Shown: piece by piece, positions 44,254-51,236 of the stretch | How positions within the stretch are numbered: the stretch's first letter is position 1 | Layout of the letters: every line of letters starts with the position of its first letter | From: Gilichinskyi gelida | GTDB taxonomy: Bacteria > Acidobacteriota > Thermoanaerobaculia > Gp7-AA8 | DNA: 64,000 nucleotides | NCBI GenBank assembly: GCA_038040385.1 | Contig: JBBPII010000021.1 | Coordinates: forward strand, 46,510-110,509 | Direction: 5' to 3' | Position numbers and translations under genes: made by a program | The notes under the pieces: generated by a model | What the model was told of the DNA's origin: nothing | Database searches by the model: none | Seen by the model: the letters and a program-made list of their open reading frames with translations, nothing else

Positions 44254-44666
44254 GTGTCATCCCGAGCGAAGTCGAGGGACTCGCTCAACTCGATCAGCAC
44301 GCCGTTGCCGGCCGCCGGATGCAGGAACGCCACGCGGCACCCGTGCGCGCCCGGCACCGGCGCCTCGTCAACGAGGCGAAAGCCCGCCGCCTTCAGACGC
44401 ACCAGATGCTCCTCGAGATTCGTCACCTGCAGGCAGATGTGGTGGATCCCCTCCCCTCGCTTCTCGATGAACTTCGCGATCGGGCTGTCAGCGCCCGTCG
44501 GCTCGAGCAGCTCCAGGTTCGCATCGCCGGCGGAGAGGAACGCCGTGCGCACGCCTTGTGTCTCGACCGTCTCGACGTGGTCGATGGTGAGGCCCAACGC
44601 CTCGTAGATTTTGGCGGCGTCGATCGATCGAACGGCGATCCCGATGTGATCGAGTACCGGTTTCAT
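44250..44666 (-). CDS. mce: Methylmalonyl-CoA epimerase
   Basis: A 138-residue glyoxalase-fold enzyme that interconverts methylmalonyl-CoA epimers in propionate metabolism. Motifs are LDHIGIAVRSID, FLSAGDANLELLEP, GIHHICLQV and GCRVAFLHPAAGNGVLIELSE with metal-ligand His and Glu. The family ends near IELS; here the last ten residues SLDFARDDT come from a repeat at 44256. The ATG overlaps the queE stop by ATGA. No mutase lies in the window. Confidence 0.9.
   Translation of the reverse strand: MKPVLDHIGIAVRSIDAAKIYEALGLTIDHVETVETQGVRTAFLSAGDANLELLEPTGADSPIAKFIEKRGEGIHHICLQVTNLEEHLVRLKAAGFRLVDEAPVPGAHGCRVAFLHPAAGNGVLIELSESLDFARDDT
44256..44280. repeat. Repeat half-copy supplying the epimerase C terminus
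   Basis: GTCATCCCGAGCGAAGTCGA on the plus strand, related to family A. It lies at the very end of mce and is translated as SLDFARDD. Confidence 0.8.
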
Positions 44667-45295
44667 ACCCCGCGCGCCTCCGCCCCCCAGATGTGCTTGT
44701 GCAACTGTGTCTGCAGCCGCGCGGCGACGCGGTCGGCGAGCATCCATTCGGCGAGCGATTTCATGTCCATCTCTCCCCACACCGGCGAAAAGAGCACCGT
44801 CCAGCGATCGAGATTCTTCTCCGCCACGATGCGTTTGGCGAAATCGTAATCGGTACGATCGGCGATGACGAACTTGATCTCGTCGTGCGGCCGCAGCGCG
44901 TCGAGGTTCTCCCAGCGGTTCTTGGCCGCCTCGCCGGAGCCGGGGCACTTCACGTCGAGGATGATCTTGGCGCGACGGTCGACGGGCGTGATGTCGATCG
45001 ACCCCGAGGTTTCGATCAGAACTTCGAAGCCCTCGTCGCAGAGCTTTCGGATCAGATCGAACGCCTCGCTTTGCGCCAGCGGCTCGCCGCCGGTGATCTC
45101 CACCAGCTTGCAGCCGTAGCCGCGCACGCGCGCCAGGACGTCGTCGAGCGACATCTTCTCGCCGCCGGTGAACGTGTATTCCGAGTCGCACCAACGGCAG
45201 CGCAGGTTGCAGCCCGTGAGGCGGACGAAGACGCACGGACGGCCGGCGTGGCTCGACTCGCCCTGGATGCTGTGGAAGATCTCAGTGACGCGCAT
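44663..45295 (-). CDS. queE: 7-carboxy-7-deazaguanine synthase
   Basis: QueE is the radical SAM enzyme that makes the 7-deazaguanine core in queuosine/preQ0 synthesis. The 210-residue protein has FHSIQGESSHAGRPCVFVRL, the cluster motif CNLRCRWC and ITGGEPLAQ, as well as an NLDALRPHDE segment. I chose the ATG at 45293-45295; an upstream frame is non-conserved. It overlaps queC by 14 bases and mce by four. Confidence 0.94.
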   Translation of the reverse strand: MRVTEIFHSIQGESSHAGRPCVFVRLTGCNLRCRWCDSEYTFTGGEKMSLDDVLARVRGYGCKLVEITGGEPLAQSEAFDLIRKLCDEGFEVLIETSGSIDITPVDRRAKIILDVKCPGSGEAAKNRWENLDALRPHDEIKFVIADRTDYDFAKRIVAEKNLDRWTVLFSPVWGEMDMKSLAEWMLADRVAARLQTQLHKHIWGAEARGV

Positions 45296-45956
45296 ACGTC
45301 GTGGGATCGGGAACGCCCGCCTCCTCGAATCCCTTCCGGCGCAGGATGCACGAGTCGCAGTGCCCGCACGCCCGTCCCTCCCCGTCGGGGTCGTAGCAGG
45401 AATGGGTGAGCGCATAGTCGACGCCCAACTCGGTGCCGCGACGGATGATGTCCGCCTTCGACATGGTCATGAGCGGCGCGACGATGCGCGGCTCGCCGCG
45501 CTCGACGCCGCTGCGCGTGCCGGTGACGATCACCCGCTGGAAGGCGTCGATGAACTCCGGCCGGCAGTCGGGATAGCCGCTGAAGTCCACCGCGTTCACC
45601 CCCAGCCAGATCTCCCCTGCCCCCCGCGCCTCGGCGAACCCCAGCGCGACGGCCAGGAAGATCGTGTTCCGCGCCGGCACGTACGTCACCGGGATCCCCG
45701 GCGCCCCCACCGCGTCCTTCGGCACCGCGACGTTGCCCGTCAACGCGCTCCCCCCAAACAGCCGCAGGTCGATCGGAAAGACGATGTGCTCCTCCACCCC
45801 CATCGCACCCGCCACCCGCCGCGCCGCCGCCAGCTCGATCTCGTGCCGCTGTCCGTAAACGAACGACAGCGCGTGGCAGGTGCTCCCCTCGCGTTTGGCA
45901 AGGGCGAGGACGGTGGCGGAGTCGAGGCCGCCGGAGAGGAGGATGACGGCTCTCAC
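45282..45956 (-). CDS. queC: 7-cyano-7-deazaguanine synthase
   Basis: QueC converts 7-carboxy-7-deazaguanine to preQ0. The 224-residue protein has the PP-loop LLSGGLDSATVLALAKREG, PARNTIFLAVALG, and the zinc ligands HSCYDPDGEGRACGHCDSC. The GTG start overlaps the stop of the upstream hicB-like gene as GTGA, four bases. An in-frame upstream extension would disrupt the immediate MVRAVILLSGG start, so the GTG is preferred. queD and queF are not in the window. Confidence 0.95.
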   Translation of the reverse strand: MRAVILLSGGLDSATVLALAKREGSTCHALSFVYGQRHEIELAAARRVAGAMGVEEHIVFPIDLRLFGGSALTGNVAVPKDAVGAPGIPVTYVPARNTIFLAVALGFAEARGAGEIWLGVNAVDFSGYPDCRPEFIDAFQRVIVTGTRSGVERGEPRIVAPLMTMSKADIIRRGTELGVDYALTHSCYDPDGEGRACGHCDSCILRRKGFEEAGVPDPTTYARH

Positions 45957-46171
45957 GCGTACATCAGGCGTCCACGAGGCTCCGGGATCGTCCTCCCCAA
46001 CTCGCGGGCCGTTTGAATCCACTCGCTGATGACAACCTTCACGTTTGCGATCGCCGCCTCGTACGTCGCGCCGTCCGCGGCACAGCCGGGGAGCTCCGGC
46101 ACGTCTGCGATGAAGGCGTCGTCTTCAGCGCTCCAGTAAATGATGACTTCGTAGCGCGGGTCAGGTTCCAT
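45953..46171 (-). CDS. HicB-like antitoxin without HicA
   Basis: A 72-residue partial-RNase-H-fold protein: MEPDPRYEVIIYWSAEDDAFIADVPELPGCAADGATYEAAIANV is the HicB core sequence. HicB antitoxins normally neutralise the HicA RNase encoded next to them; none is present here. The stop overlaps the queC start (GTGA), so queC translation is coupled to it. Confidence 0.85.
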   Translation of the reverse strand: MEPDPRYEVIIYWSAEDDAFIADVPELPGCAADGATYEAAIANVKVVISEWIQTARELGRTIPEPRGRLMYA

Positions 46172-46385
46172 CGATCTCTCCCGACAGGTCAGAGATGTTC
46201 AGGTTAGAGCTACCGGGCGGATCTTCGCCAGAAGCTTCGCCCGAGCAGACACCGGCAGGAAGATACCAGAGGCGGCGGTCTTCGGAGAGTAGACGACTCC
46301 GCGCATAGCGCTCTGCATCGTGGCAATTCCTGGCTGCACAACCGGTGGAGCCTCAGCGAATCTGCTATCGTCTCCGAGAGGACAA

Positions 46386-47105
46386 ATGCGAGTGGCTGCT
46401 GTCGATCTATACGAGGGAAGAGACCCGCGCGACATCCCCGCCTACTCCTTCAGAGAAGTGGCGCTCAGCATCGGTGTGCCTGCGTCGACTGTGCGCGCCT
46501 GGTGCCTCGGGCAATCGAACTTCAAGTCACTGCTCGGACTCCCTGCACAGTGGAGCCACTATCACGCATTGTCGTTCTTCAACCTGATCGAGATGCAGGT
46601 GATCGCGGAGCTTCGACGCGAGCACAAGGTCTCCATGAGCCGGGTACGCGAAGCGCTGCGCTTTCTCGCGAAGAATGTTCCGGTCCGTCACCCCCTCGTC
46701 GAGAGCGAGCTGTACGTCACGCCGAATCAGCGCGTGTACATCGTTCACGCCGGACGCCACATCGACATATCCGCGGGAGGTCAGTGGCCTCTCGATGCCG
46801 TGATTCGTAACTTGCTTCGCCGAGTCCACCGCGGTCGCAATGGGATCCTGGCGTTCTTTCCGCGAGTCACGCCCCCGAAGGGCACTTCGCTGGTGGAAGA
46901 TGAATATGCCCCGATCATGGTCGATCCCGAGATCTGTTTCGGCAGACCGGTCATCGCTGGAAGCGGGATTCCGACCGACGTGATCGCAGACCGTTATCTC
47001 GGCGGTGATGCGCCGAGGAAGATGGCGGAGGACTACGATCTCTCCGAAGAGCAGATTGCGGCAGCGCTCCGGTTCGAGCGCGTCATCGAACCTGACGCAG
47101 CTTGA
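46386..47105 (+). CDS. DUF433-domain antitoxin, VapB45-like
   Basis: A 239-residue protein with a MerR/winged-helix-like N terminus (YSFREVALSIGVPASTVRAWCLG) and a C-terminal DUF433 domain (VDPEICFGRPVIAGSGIPTDVIADRYLGG, AEDYDLSEEQIAAALRFE). DUF433 proteins pair with PIN-like VapC45 toxins, and such a gene follows. I chose the ATG at 46386 because GAGAGG lies five bases upstream. It probably represses its own operon. Confidence 0.88.
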   Translation: MRVAAVDLYEGRDPRDIPAYSFREVALSIGVPASTVRAWCLGQSNFKSLLGLPAQWSHYHALSFFNLIEMQVIAELRREHKVSMSRVREALRFLAKNVPVRHPLVESELYVTPNQRVYIVHAGRHIDISAGGQWPLDAVIRNLLRRVHRGRNGILAFFPRVTPPKGTSLVEDEYAPIMVDPEICFGRPVIAGSGIPTDVIADRYLGGDAPRKMAEDYDLSEEQIAAALRFERVIEPDAA

Positions 47106-47505
47106 CCCGCCGGGCATCACGTACTTCTTCGATTGCACGAACATGGTGCGCGAGTTGGCGGATGCGCTCCATCAACGTGGCCGGCTCGTCCACATGCACA
47201 ATCAGGTGTTCCCCGATGAGACCCCGGACCGGATTTGGATTCCGACGGTTGCCCGGCGAGGCTGGATCATCGTGACCCGCGACCGCAGACTGCAATACAG
47301 GCATCTGGAGTGGATGGCATTCTTGCGCGCCAAGGCGCGAGTTTTGTGGTTCAAGGGAGATCGAGCCTCGAACATTGAGATTACAGACGGCTTTCTCGGC
47401 GCACTGACCGAGATTGACCAGATGACAGCGGTGCTATCGCCGCCGTACATCGTCAAAGTGACTCCAACGAGTCACGTCGCGCAGGTTTACCCCGAAGACG
47501 TCTAG
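47056..47505 (+). CDS. PIN-like toxin, VapC45 family
   Basis: Up to 149 residues with FFDCTNMVRELADAL, DETPDRIWIPTVARRGWIIVTRDRR and a Leu/Trp-rich centre: the acid-rich PIN-like RNase fold, with Asp of FFD and the later D-E and TRD acidic residues as probable metal ligands. It would cleave RNA when freed from the DUF433 partner. No ATG precedes FFD; TTG at 47056 or CTG at 47092 is the likely start, both overlapping the antitoxin gene. Its stop overlaps the stop of the convergent methyltransferase remnant in the palindrome TCTAGA. Confidence 0.8.
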   Translation: MRQRSGSSASSNLTQLDPPGITYFFDCTNMVRELADALHQRGRLVHMHNQVFPDETPDRIWIPTVARRGWIIVTRDRRLQYRHLEWMAFLRAKARVLWFKGDRASNIEITDGFLGALTEIDQMTAVLSPPYIVKVTPTSHVAQVYPEDV

Positions 47506-47714
47506 AGGCCTAACTCACGTCGAGGCCTCTGCTTCTCTTTCAGCAGGACGGCGTCACGCTCGAAGGTGTAACGATCTCGCTCCGGATCTCCGGTTGCCGG
47601 ATCGGGATGGGGAACGCCGAGGACGTCGCAGAGATCCCGGAGGAACGAATCCTTGTTCGCCCTTTCCGACGCGCCCGACTGTTTCCACTTGTCGATAAAG
47701 GAGGAGATTTCCAC
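47502..47714 (-). pseudogene. 5' remnant of a class I SAM DNA methyltransferase gene
   Basis: Seventy codons read MEISSFIDKWKQSGASERA, FLRDLCDVLGVPHPDPATGD and RDRYTFERDAV, which match the N terminus of large Type IIG-like or Eco57I-type DNA methyltransferases (typically 900-1,100 residues). All catalytic motifs are missing; after KEKQRPRRELGL the frame stops against the PIN gene. It lies 31 bases after the HepT C-terminal half in the same orientation, the common MNT-HepT-methyltransferase order. Confidence 0.72.
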
Positions 47715-47745
47715 GGGGCTGAAGTCTATCGGAAGGCGTACGTCT

Positions 47746-47892
47746 TCACGGTTCGCTCGGCTCCGGGTCGGGCGGAACTGCAGGAAGAAGAACGCGGAGT
47801 GTGGAAACGATCCGTGGCACGAAATCAGTGGCGATCACGAAGATCCTGTTGTGGTCGATCTCGTCATACTCGTGCATCAATACATTTCGTAA
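47746..47892 (-). pseudogene. HepT toxin, C-terminal half
   Basis: Forty-eight codons plus stop starting LRNVLMHEYDEIDHNRIF. This contains the HepT catalytic motif R-x4-H-x-Y (R-NVLM-H-E-Y). No start codon or upstream HepT sequence precedes it; the missing 75 N-terminal residues are at 51012-51236. Removing the intervening 3,119 bases restores a continuous frame: WRSIIG then LRNVLMHEY. Confidence 0.85.
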
Positions 47893-47968
47893 GGGAATTG
47901 GGCTGAACTTGACACCATCGGAAATGGAGTGTCACAATGCGGTCCGGCGTGATAGGTCGCAGCGGCTG

Positions 47969-48895
47969 CTATGGCTCTTGTGTGTCGTTCTGTTGGCTGG
48001 ATGTCGAAATGGCAGCCTGACGCGGAACCCATTCATCGTCAGTCCCGTTTCCTTCGCTGCACTGCGTGAATACGTCCTGAATGGCGTTCCAAACGAAGCG
48101 AAACTCAGTCCAGTGAGCGGCGTCAAACACGTCGACGTAGTCGATTCGTCCGTCAACAAATACCTTGCTCATGCCGACCTGAATCGAGGCGACGTTGGCC
48201 TTGGTCAGCGTAGTCATTTCTACTCCGGCACGTACATAATTTCGCAGATGATTCAGCGCGTTCGGAAAGAAAATACCGTCACTTCGCGTGCCACCCGGTA
48301 CCCAAGCCGCGTCAGCGAGATCGGGCTTCATGAACTCGGGCAGCATTCGCACTCTCATCTTAACCGTTCCTTTAGCAGGAGTCTTTCCGCTGTTAATTAT
48401 ATTCACTCCAACCTCAAAGGGAAAATCGGACACCAGAGCGGTATGCATCACACCTACAACTCCAACCCAAGCGCGTTGATCCAGCCGAGCTATTCGTACC
48501 GTTTCCTCCATACGCTTGGCTTGGAGCAAGGCAGCGTCGGCGCTTTCTTTAGCGGCCTCGGCGGACTTGATGACCGCTTTCGTCTGATGCCAGCCGATAA
48601 AGAACAGGCCGATATAGACGATAAGGATCAGCATCGTGATTACGGCTACCGGGTCATCTATAGCTCGTTGCCACCATTGTGTCGTGTTGGGTTTTGCGCT
48701 ATAGGGACGATTCTCGCGACTTATGGCTGGAAGCGCTGGTTTCTTCGTGGCAGATGGTTGACCGGCCTGAGCCTGCTGCTGTGTGCTGGTATTTTGTTTC
48801 TTCTCGCTCTGTCCCGCACTTTGTGAGGGCGCTATGAAGAAGAGTATGAGAAGCGTGGTGGAGGAGCCGATAAACAAGGAACGGTTCATGACCAT
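47969..48895 (-). CDS. Membrane protein of unknown function in the island
   Basis: A 308-residue protein: an N-terminal signal-like helix (FIGSSTTLLILFFIAPSQSAG), a Gln/Thr/Lys-rich linker, a transmembrane helix (VITMLILIVYIGLFFIGWH), a helical stretch (IKSAEAAKESADAALLQAKRMEE), and a beta-rich domain with DQRAWVGVVGV and NSGKTPAKGT. This layout recurs in uncharacterised bacterial membrane proteins. Either of two ATGs, at 48893 or 48887, may be used. It follows the XRE gene by seven bases and is more AT-rich than the window average. Confidence 0.78.
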   Translation of the reverse strand: MVMNRSLFIGSSTTLLILFFIAPSQSAGQSEKKQNTSTQQQAQAGQPSATKKPALPAISRENRPYSAKPNTTQWWQRAIDDPVAVITMLILIVYIGLFFIGWHQTKAVIKSAEAAKESADAALLQAKRMEETVRIARLDQRAWVGVVGVMHTALVSDFPFEVGVNIINSGKTPAKGTVKMRVRMLPEFMKPDLADAAWVPGGTRSDGIFFPNALNHLRNYVRAGVEMTTLTKANVASIQVGMSKVFVDGRIDYVDVFDAAHWTEFRFVWNAIQDVFTQCSEGNGTDDEWVPRQAAISTSSQQNDTQEP

Positions 48896-48902
48896 CGCGT
48901 TT

Positions 48903-49124
48903 TCAGAACGCCTTGAACAACTCGCCGGGTGGCACTCCGAGCGCCTTCGCGATCTTGACGACGTTGAAGATCGCAACGTTCCGCTGCCCGCGCTCAATCA
49001 TGCCGATGTAGTTGTGGTCGAGTCCCGCCTTGTCCGCGAGCGCCCACTGCGAGAGGCCACGTTCCGTCCGCAGGTCGCGGAGCGTCTTTCCGAATTTGGT
49101 GAGAACTGTTTCGCGCCGCTGCAT
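48903..49124 (-). CDS. XRE-family transcriptional regulator
   Basis: A 73-residue single helix-turn-helix protein: FGKTLRDLRTERGLSQWALADKAGLDHNYIGMIERGQRNV, an XRE/Cro repressor fold. ATG at 49122-49124 or GTG at 49133 could be the start. It probably regulates the island operon (itself and the membrane protein) and maybe the divergent gene at 49180. Confidence 0.9.
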   Translation of the reverse strand: MQRRETVLTKFGKTLRDLRTERGLSQWALADKAGLDHNYIGMIERGQRNVAIFNVVKIAKALGVPPGELFKAF

Positions 49125-49179
49125 GCTTCCCACATTTGGGGGTTGCGCGGGGCGTCGCCGCTACATACTATGAGTAGTC

Positions 49180-49659
49180 ATGAATCCGAGTATGCGAGGC
49201 TCGGAGCGGCGAAAACGCATTCAGACTCTTTTTCTACATCCCGTGGAGTTCTACCGTCTCAGCGAGGGAGCAAGGCTTCTAGGGATCACGCCCTACGCGC
49301 TGAAACGGGAGGCGGAACAGGATCGCCGCGAGGACTATCGGGCGGGCGGAACGTGGCGCTTCACGTGGCGGCAACTGGCGTACGTCGCCTTTCGGACGTG
49401 GACGCTCGCGGAGATTCAGGAGGCGTTGGGGCCGGAAGCCGCTCGCGTGTTACCGCCGCTCTTGGCGCTTCGCTCCGTCACCGCCCGGCTGCCGGAGTTC
49501 CTGCTGCGAGCGATGGAGATTGCCGCAGAGAACGATGGCACGACGCTCGATGCATGGCTGCACTTCGAGATGATGGACTTCGCCAGCGGCGTCGTGGAGC
49601 GGATGGAAACGGTCCTGCCCGGCTACTCGCGGGCGTTCCACTACCCCGGCGTCGCGTAG
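49180..49659 (+). CDS. Island protein of unknown function, 159 residues
   Basis: A basic N terminus (MRGSERRKRIQTLFLHPVEFY) followed by a helical region RLLGITPYALKREAEQDRR that may be helix-turn-helix-like, then an acidic C terminus. No family recognised. TACTAT ends eight bases before its ATG with no Shine-Dalgarno. It is divergent from the XRE gene across 55 bases. Confidence 0.65.
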   Translation: MNPSMRGSERRKRIQTLFLHPVEFYRLSEGARLLGITPYALKREAEQDRREDYRAGGTWRFTWRQLAYVAFRTWTLAEIQEALGPEAARVLPPLLALRSVTARLPEFLLRAMEIAAENDGTTLDAWLHFEMMDFASGVVERMETVLPGYSRAFHYPGVA

Positions 49660-49687
49660 GCGCTACTCTTTCGGCTATCCTGCCCGA

Positions 49688-50509
49688 ATGCCACCAGTCA
49701 ATCTACGCGATCCAGTGCGGGCCGCCGTCTGGACAGCGGCTGCACTCTCATGCGGGTCTATTGGCGTGACCGCGAGCTATCCGCATCCGTGGCTGCCTGC
49801 CGAGGCCGGTGTTTTGATCAGCATCACTTTTTTGATTTTGGCCGTGCTCTCAGCGATAAGGGCTTTGCGCTATTGGTACACGGGCGCACACGCGTCCGGT
49901 TTCGCCGTGCCATACCCGCAGTTCATGAAAACACGCGAGCAGTTGCGGGGAGAAATTCAAGCCCTTACATTCGAACTACGCGCAGTAACAGCGGCACACG
50001 AGACACTTGTAATGAAGTTGGTGGCAGATCAGCCAAGGCACATAGATACCGTGGCGAAGGCGCAGTTCGGTTACGACATCCAGATCAGTTTGACACCCGA
50101 ACAGAGGGACATAGACGTAATCGTGTACGCCGTGCCTACCGTGAAGGATAGTGCGGCGTTAGCGGCCGATATTGTGGATTTGCTCTCTTTTGGTCGCATC
50201 GAACGGGCTCAATTCGTGCCGCAGGGACGACGCGCCGGTGGCGGCGATATCATAGAAAAAGTACTGTACGGTAGCGGTATTTGGATTGTTGGAAGGCTCG
50301 ATGGTGTCTTAGAGCGGGCGTTAGTCAAGTTGTTTTTGGCGATGGGATTCGATGCGTATATTGACGAATCCCGTAACCACAACCTACCAACTATTGAAAT
50401 CATTGTGGGTAGTCGCGGCTCTGATCCGTTCGATGGCGCCGACAGACGGAAAGTGCGTCATATGTTCTTGACGACTCCGATACCGAAACTGGAAGACGAT
50501 GTTAGCTGA
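49688..50509 (+). CDS. Two-helix membrane protein of unknown function
   Basis: A 273-residue protein with two N-terminal helices (TAAALSCGSIGVTASY and VLISITFLILAVLSAI), a short coiled coil (QLRGEIQALTFELRAVTAAHE), and a C-terminal soluble alpha/beta domain (DIDVIVYAVPTVKDSAALAADIVDLL, LPTIEIIVGSRGSDPF). No family recognised. TATCCT ends six bases before the ATG. Its 3' end reaches the accessory ORF of the IS1595 remnant. Confidence 0.68.
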   Translation: MPPVNLRDPVRAAVWTAAALSCGSIGVTASYPHPWLPAEAGVLISITFLILAVLSAIRALRYWYTGAHASGFAVPYPQFMKTREQLRGEIQALTFELRAVTAAHETLVMKLVADQPRHIDTVAKAQFGYDIQISLTPEQRDIDVIVYAVPTVKDSAALAADIVDLLSFGRIERAQFVPQGRRAGGGDIIEKVLYGSGIWIVGRLDGVLERALVKLFLAMGFDAYIDESRNHNLPTIEIIVGSRGSDPFDGADRRKVRHMFLTTPIPKLEDDVS

Positions 50510-50511
50510 CG

Positions 50512-50664
50512 TTACTCTTTCGGGGGCTTCTTCGTCGCGCGTACAAGCATCCGCATGGCTGAATCAAAGTCAAGCGGATGCAGGGAGAGTGGCGTCAACC
50601 GCTTTTTCTTCCTCCGCTGTTTTCCCGCCGCAATCTGCGTTACTCGCTTCTTCGCGGCGGGCAT
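50512..50664 (-). CDS. 50-residue basic protein coupled to the transposase fragment
   Basis: MPAAKKRVTQIAAGKQRRKK, then RLTPLSLHPLDFDSAMRMLV and RATKKPPKE. Its ATG overlaps the chimeric ORF's stop as TAATG, a strong translational-coupling signature. I recall similar small LSLHPLxFExA proteins beside IS1595 transposases, but this is from memory. Function unknown; high Lys/Arg content suggests nucleic-acid or transposase binding. Confidence 0.6.
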   Translation of the reverse strand: MPAAKKRVTQIAAGKQRRKKKRLTPLSLHPLDFDSAMRMLVRATKKPPKE

Positions 50665-51011
50665 TATGCTTGCCGGATCACGCGCTCAAACATGTCCGGG
50701 TCCTTTCTGGCGTTGTGGCGGAAGCTGAACTCTGCAAGGTAGAGCGGCAGGTAATCCTTGGAAACTTGGTGGTAGCTCCCCATGATGCCGCGCTTGATGA
50801 GTGCCCAAAACGAATCGATGCTCGCGGTGTAGACGTTGCCGCGCACGTACTCATGGGCGCTGTGTTTGACGGAATCATGCGGCCGGTCCATGCCGACGTA
50901 GCCGGGATGGTCATCCGTCGCGACCAGCTTCACGCGATCGGACACGGCCTCATTCACAAAGCCCTGAAGCGTCGCGGCGTCCGTGTTGTCGATAACACGC
51001 GCAACAACCCA
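50512..51011 (-). mobile_element. IS1595-family element remnant
   Basis: A transposase fragment (115 codons, internal and C-terminal) plus a coupled 50-residue ORF. The ISXO2-type DDE domain is represented by VKLVATDDHPGYVGMD, the tail by SAHEYVRGNVYTASIDSFWALI and KRGIMGSYHQVSKDYLP. The N-terminal third, the first catalytic Asp and the left terminal repeat are missing, so it cannot move by itself. It is fused in frame to the HepT N-terminal half. Confidence 0.85.
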
Positions 51012-51236
51012 GCCGATGATGCTTCGCCATCCGATCTCCGGATGTGCGCCGCGGAATGCCTCGCTCATCCGTTTCGTCGCCTCGCCGAGGACTGGCAATT
51101 GTCGCTCTACGGCCGCCCGCAACATCGAGTCCGCGAGGTAATCATCGAACGTCTTGGCTGCGACATAGAGCGCGATCGCTTCGCCCGCCTCGATGACATC
51201 CCAGAAGTGCGCCGCGTCGCGGTCTTCAGGCCGCAT
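50664..51236 (-). pseudogene. Chimeric ORF: HepT N-terminal half fused to transposase
   Basis: A 190-codon open frame. Residues 1-75 are HepT (RPEDRDAAHFWDVIEAGEAI ... ERQLPVLGEATKRMSEAF, HPEIGWRSIIG); residues 76-190 are IS1595-family transposase. The HepT part ends immediately before the RNxxxH motif, so the chimera cannot be an active HepT. It overlaps the MNT gene by 11 bases, as an intact HepT would. Confidence 0.85.

Noticed and set aside
46199..46318. Possible 39-residue minus-strand ORF upstream of the DUF433 gene
   Set aside because: No family, no start signal and low information; it could be a remnant, but I cannot support a gene.
47801..48826. Long plus-strand open frame with a lipoprotein-like LLAGC start
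   Set aside because: It lies antisense to the membrane-protein gene, which has a coherent signal, helix, coiled coil and domain pattern. The plus-strand reading loses any protein-like pattern after the first 40 residues.
50664..51236. HepT-transposase chimera considered as a functional domain fusion
   Set aside because: Both partners lack catalytic parts, and the other half of HepT is present 3.1 kb away, so interruption is the simpler explanation.
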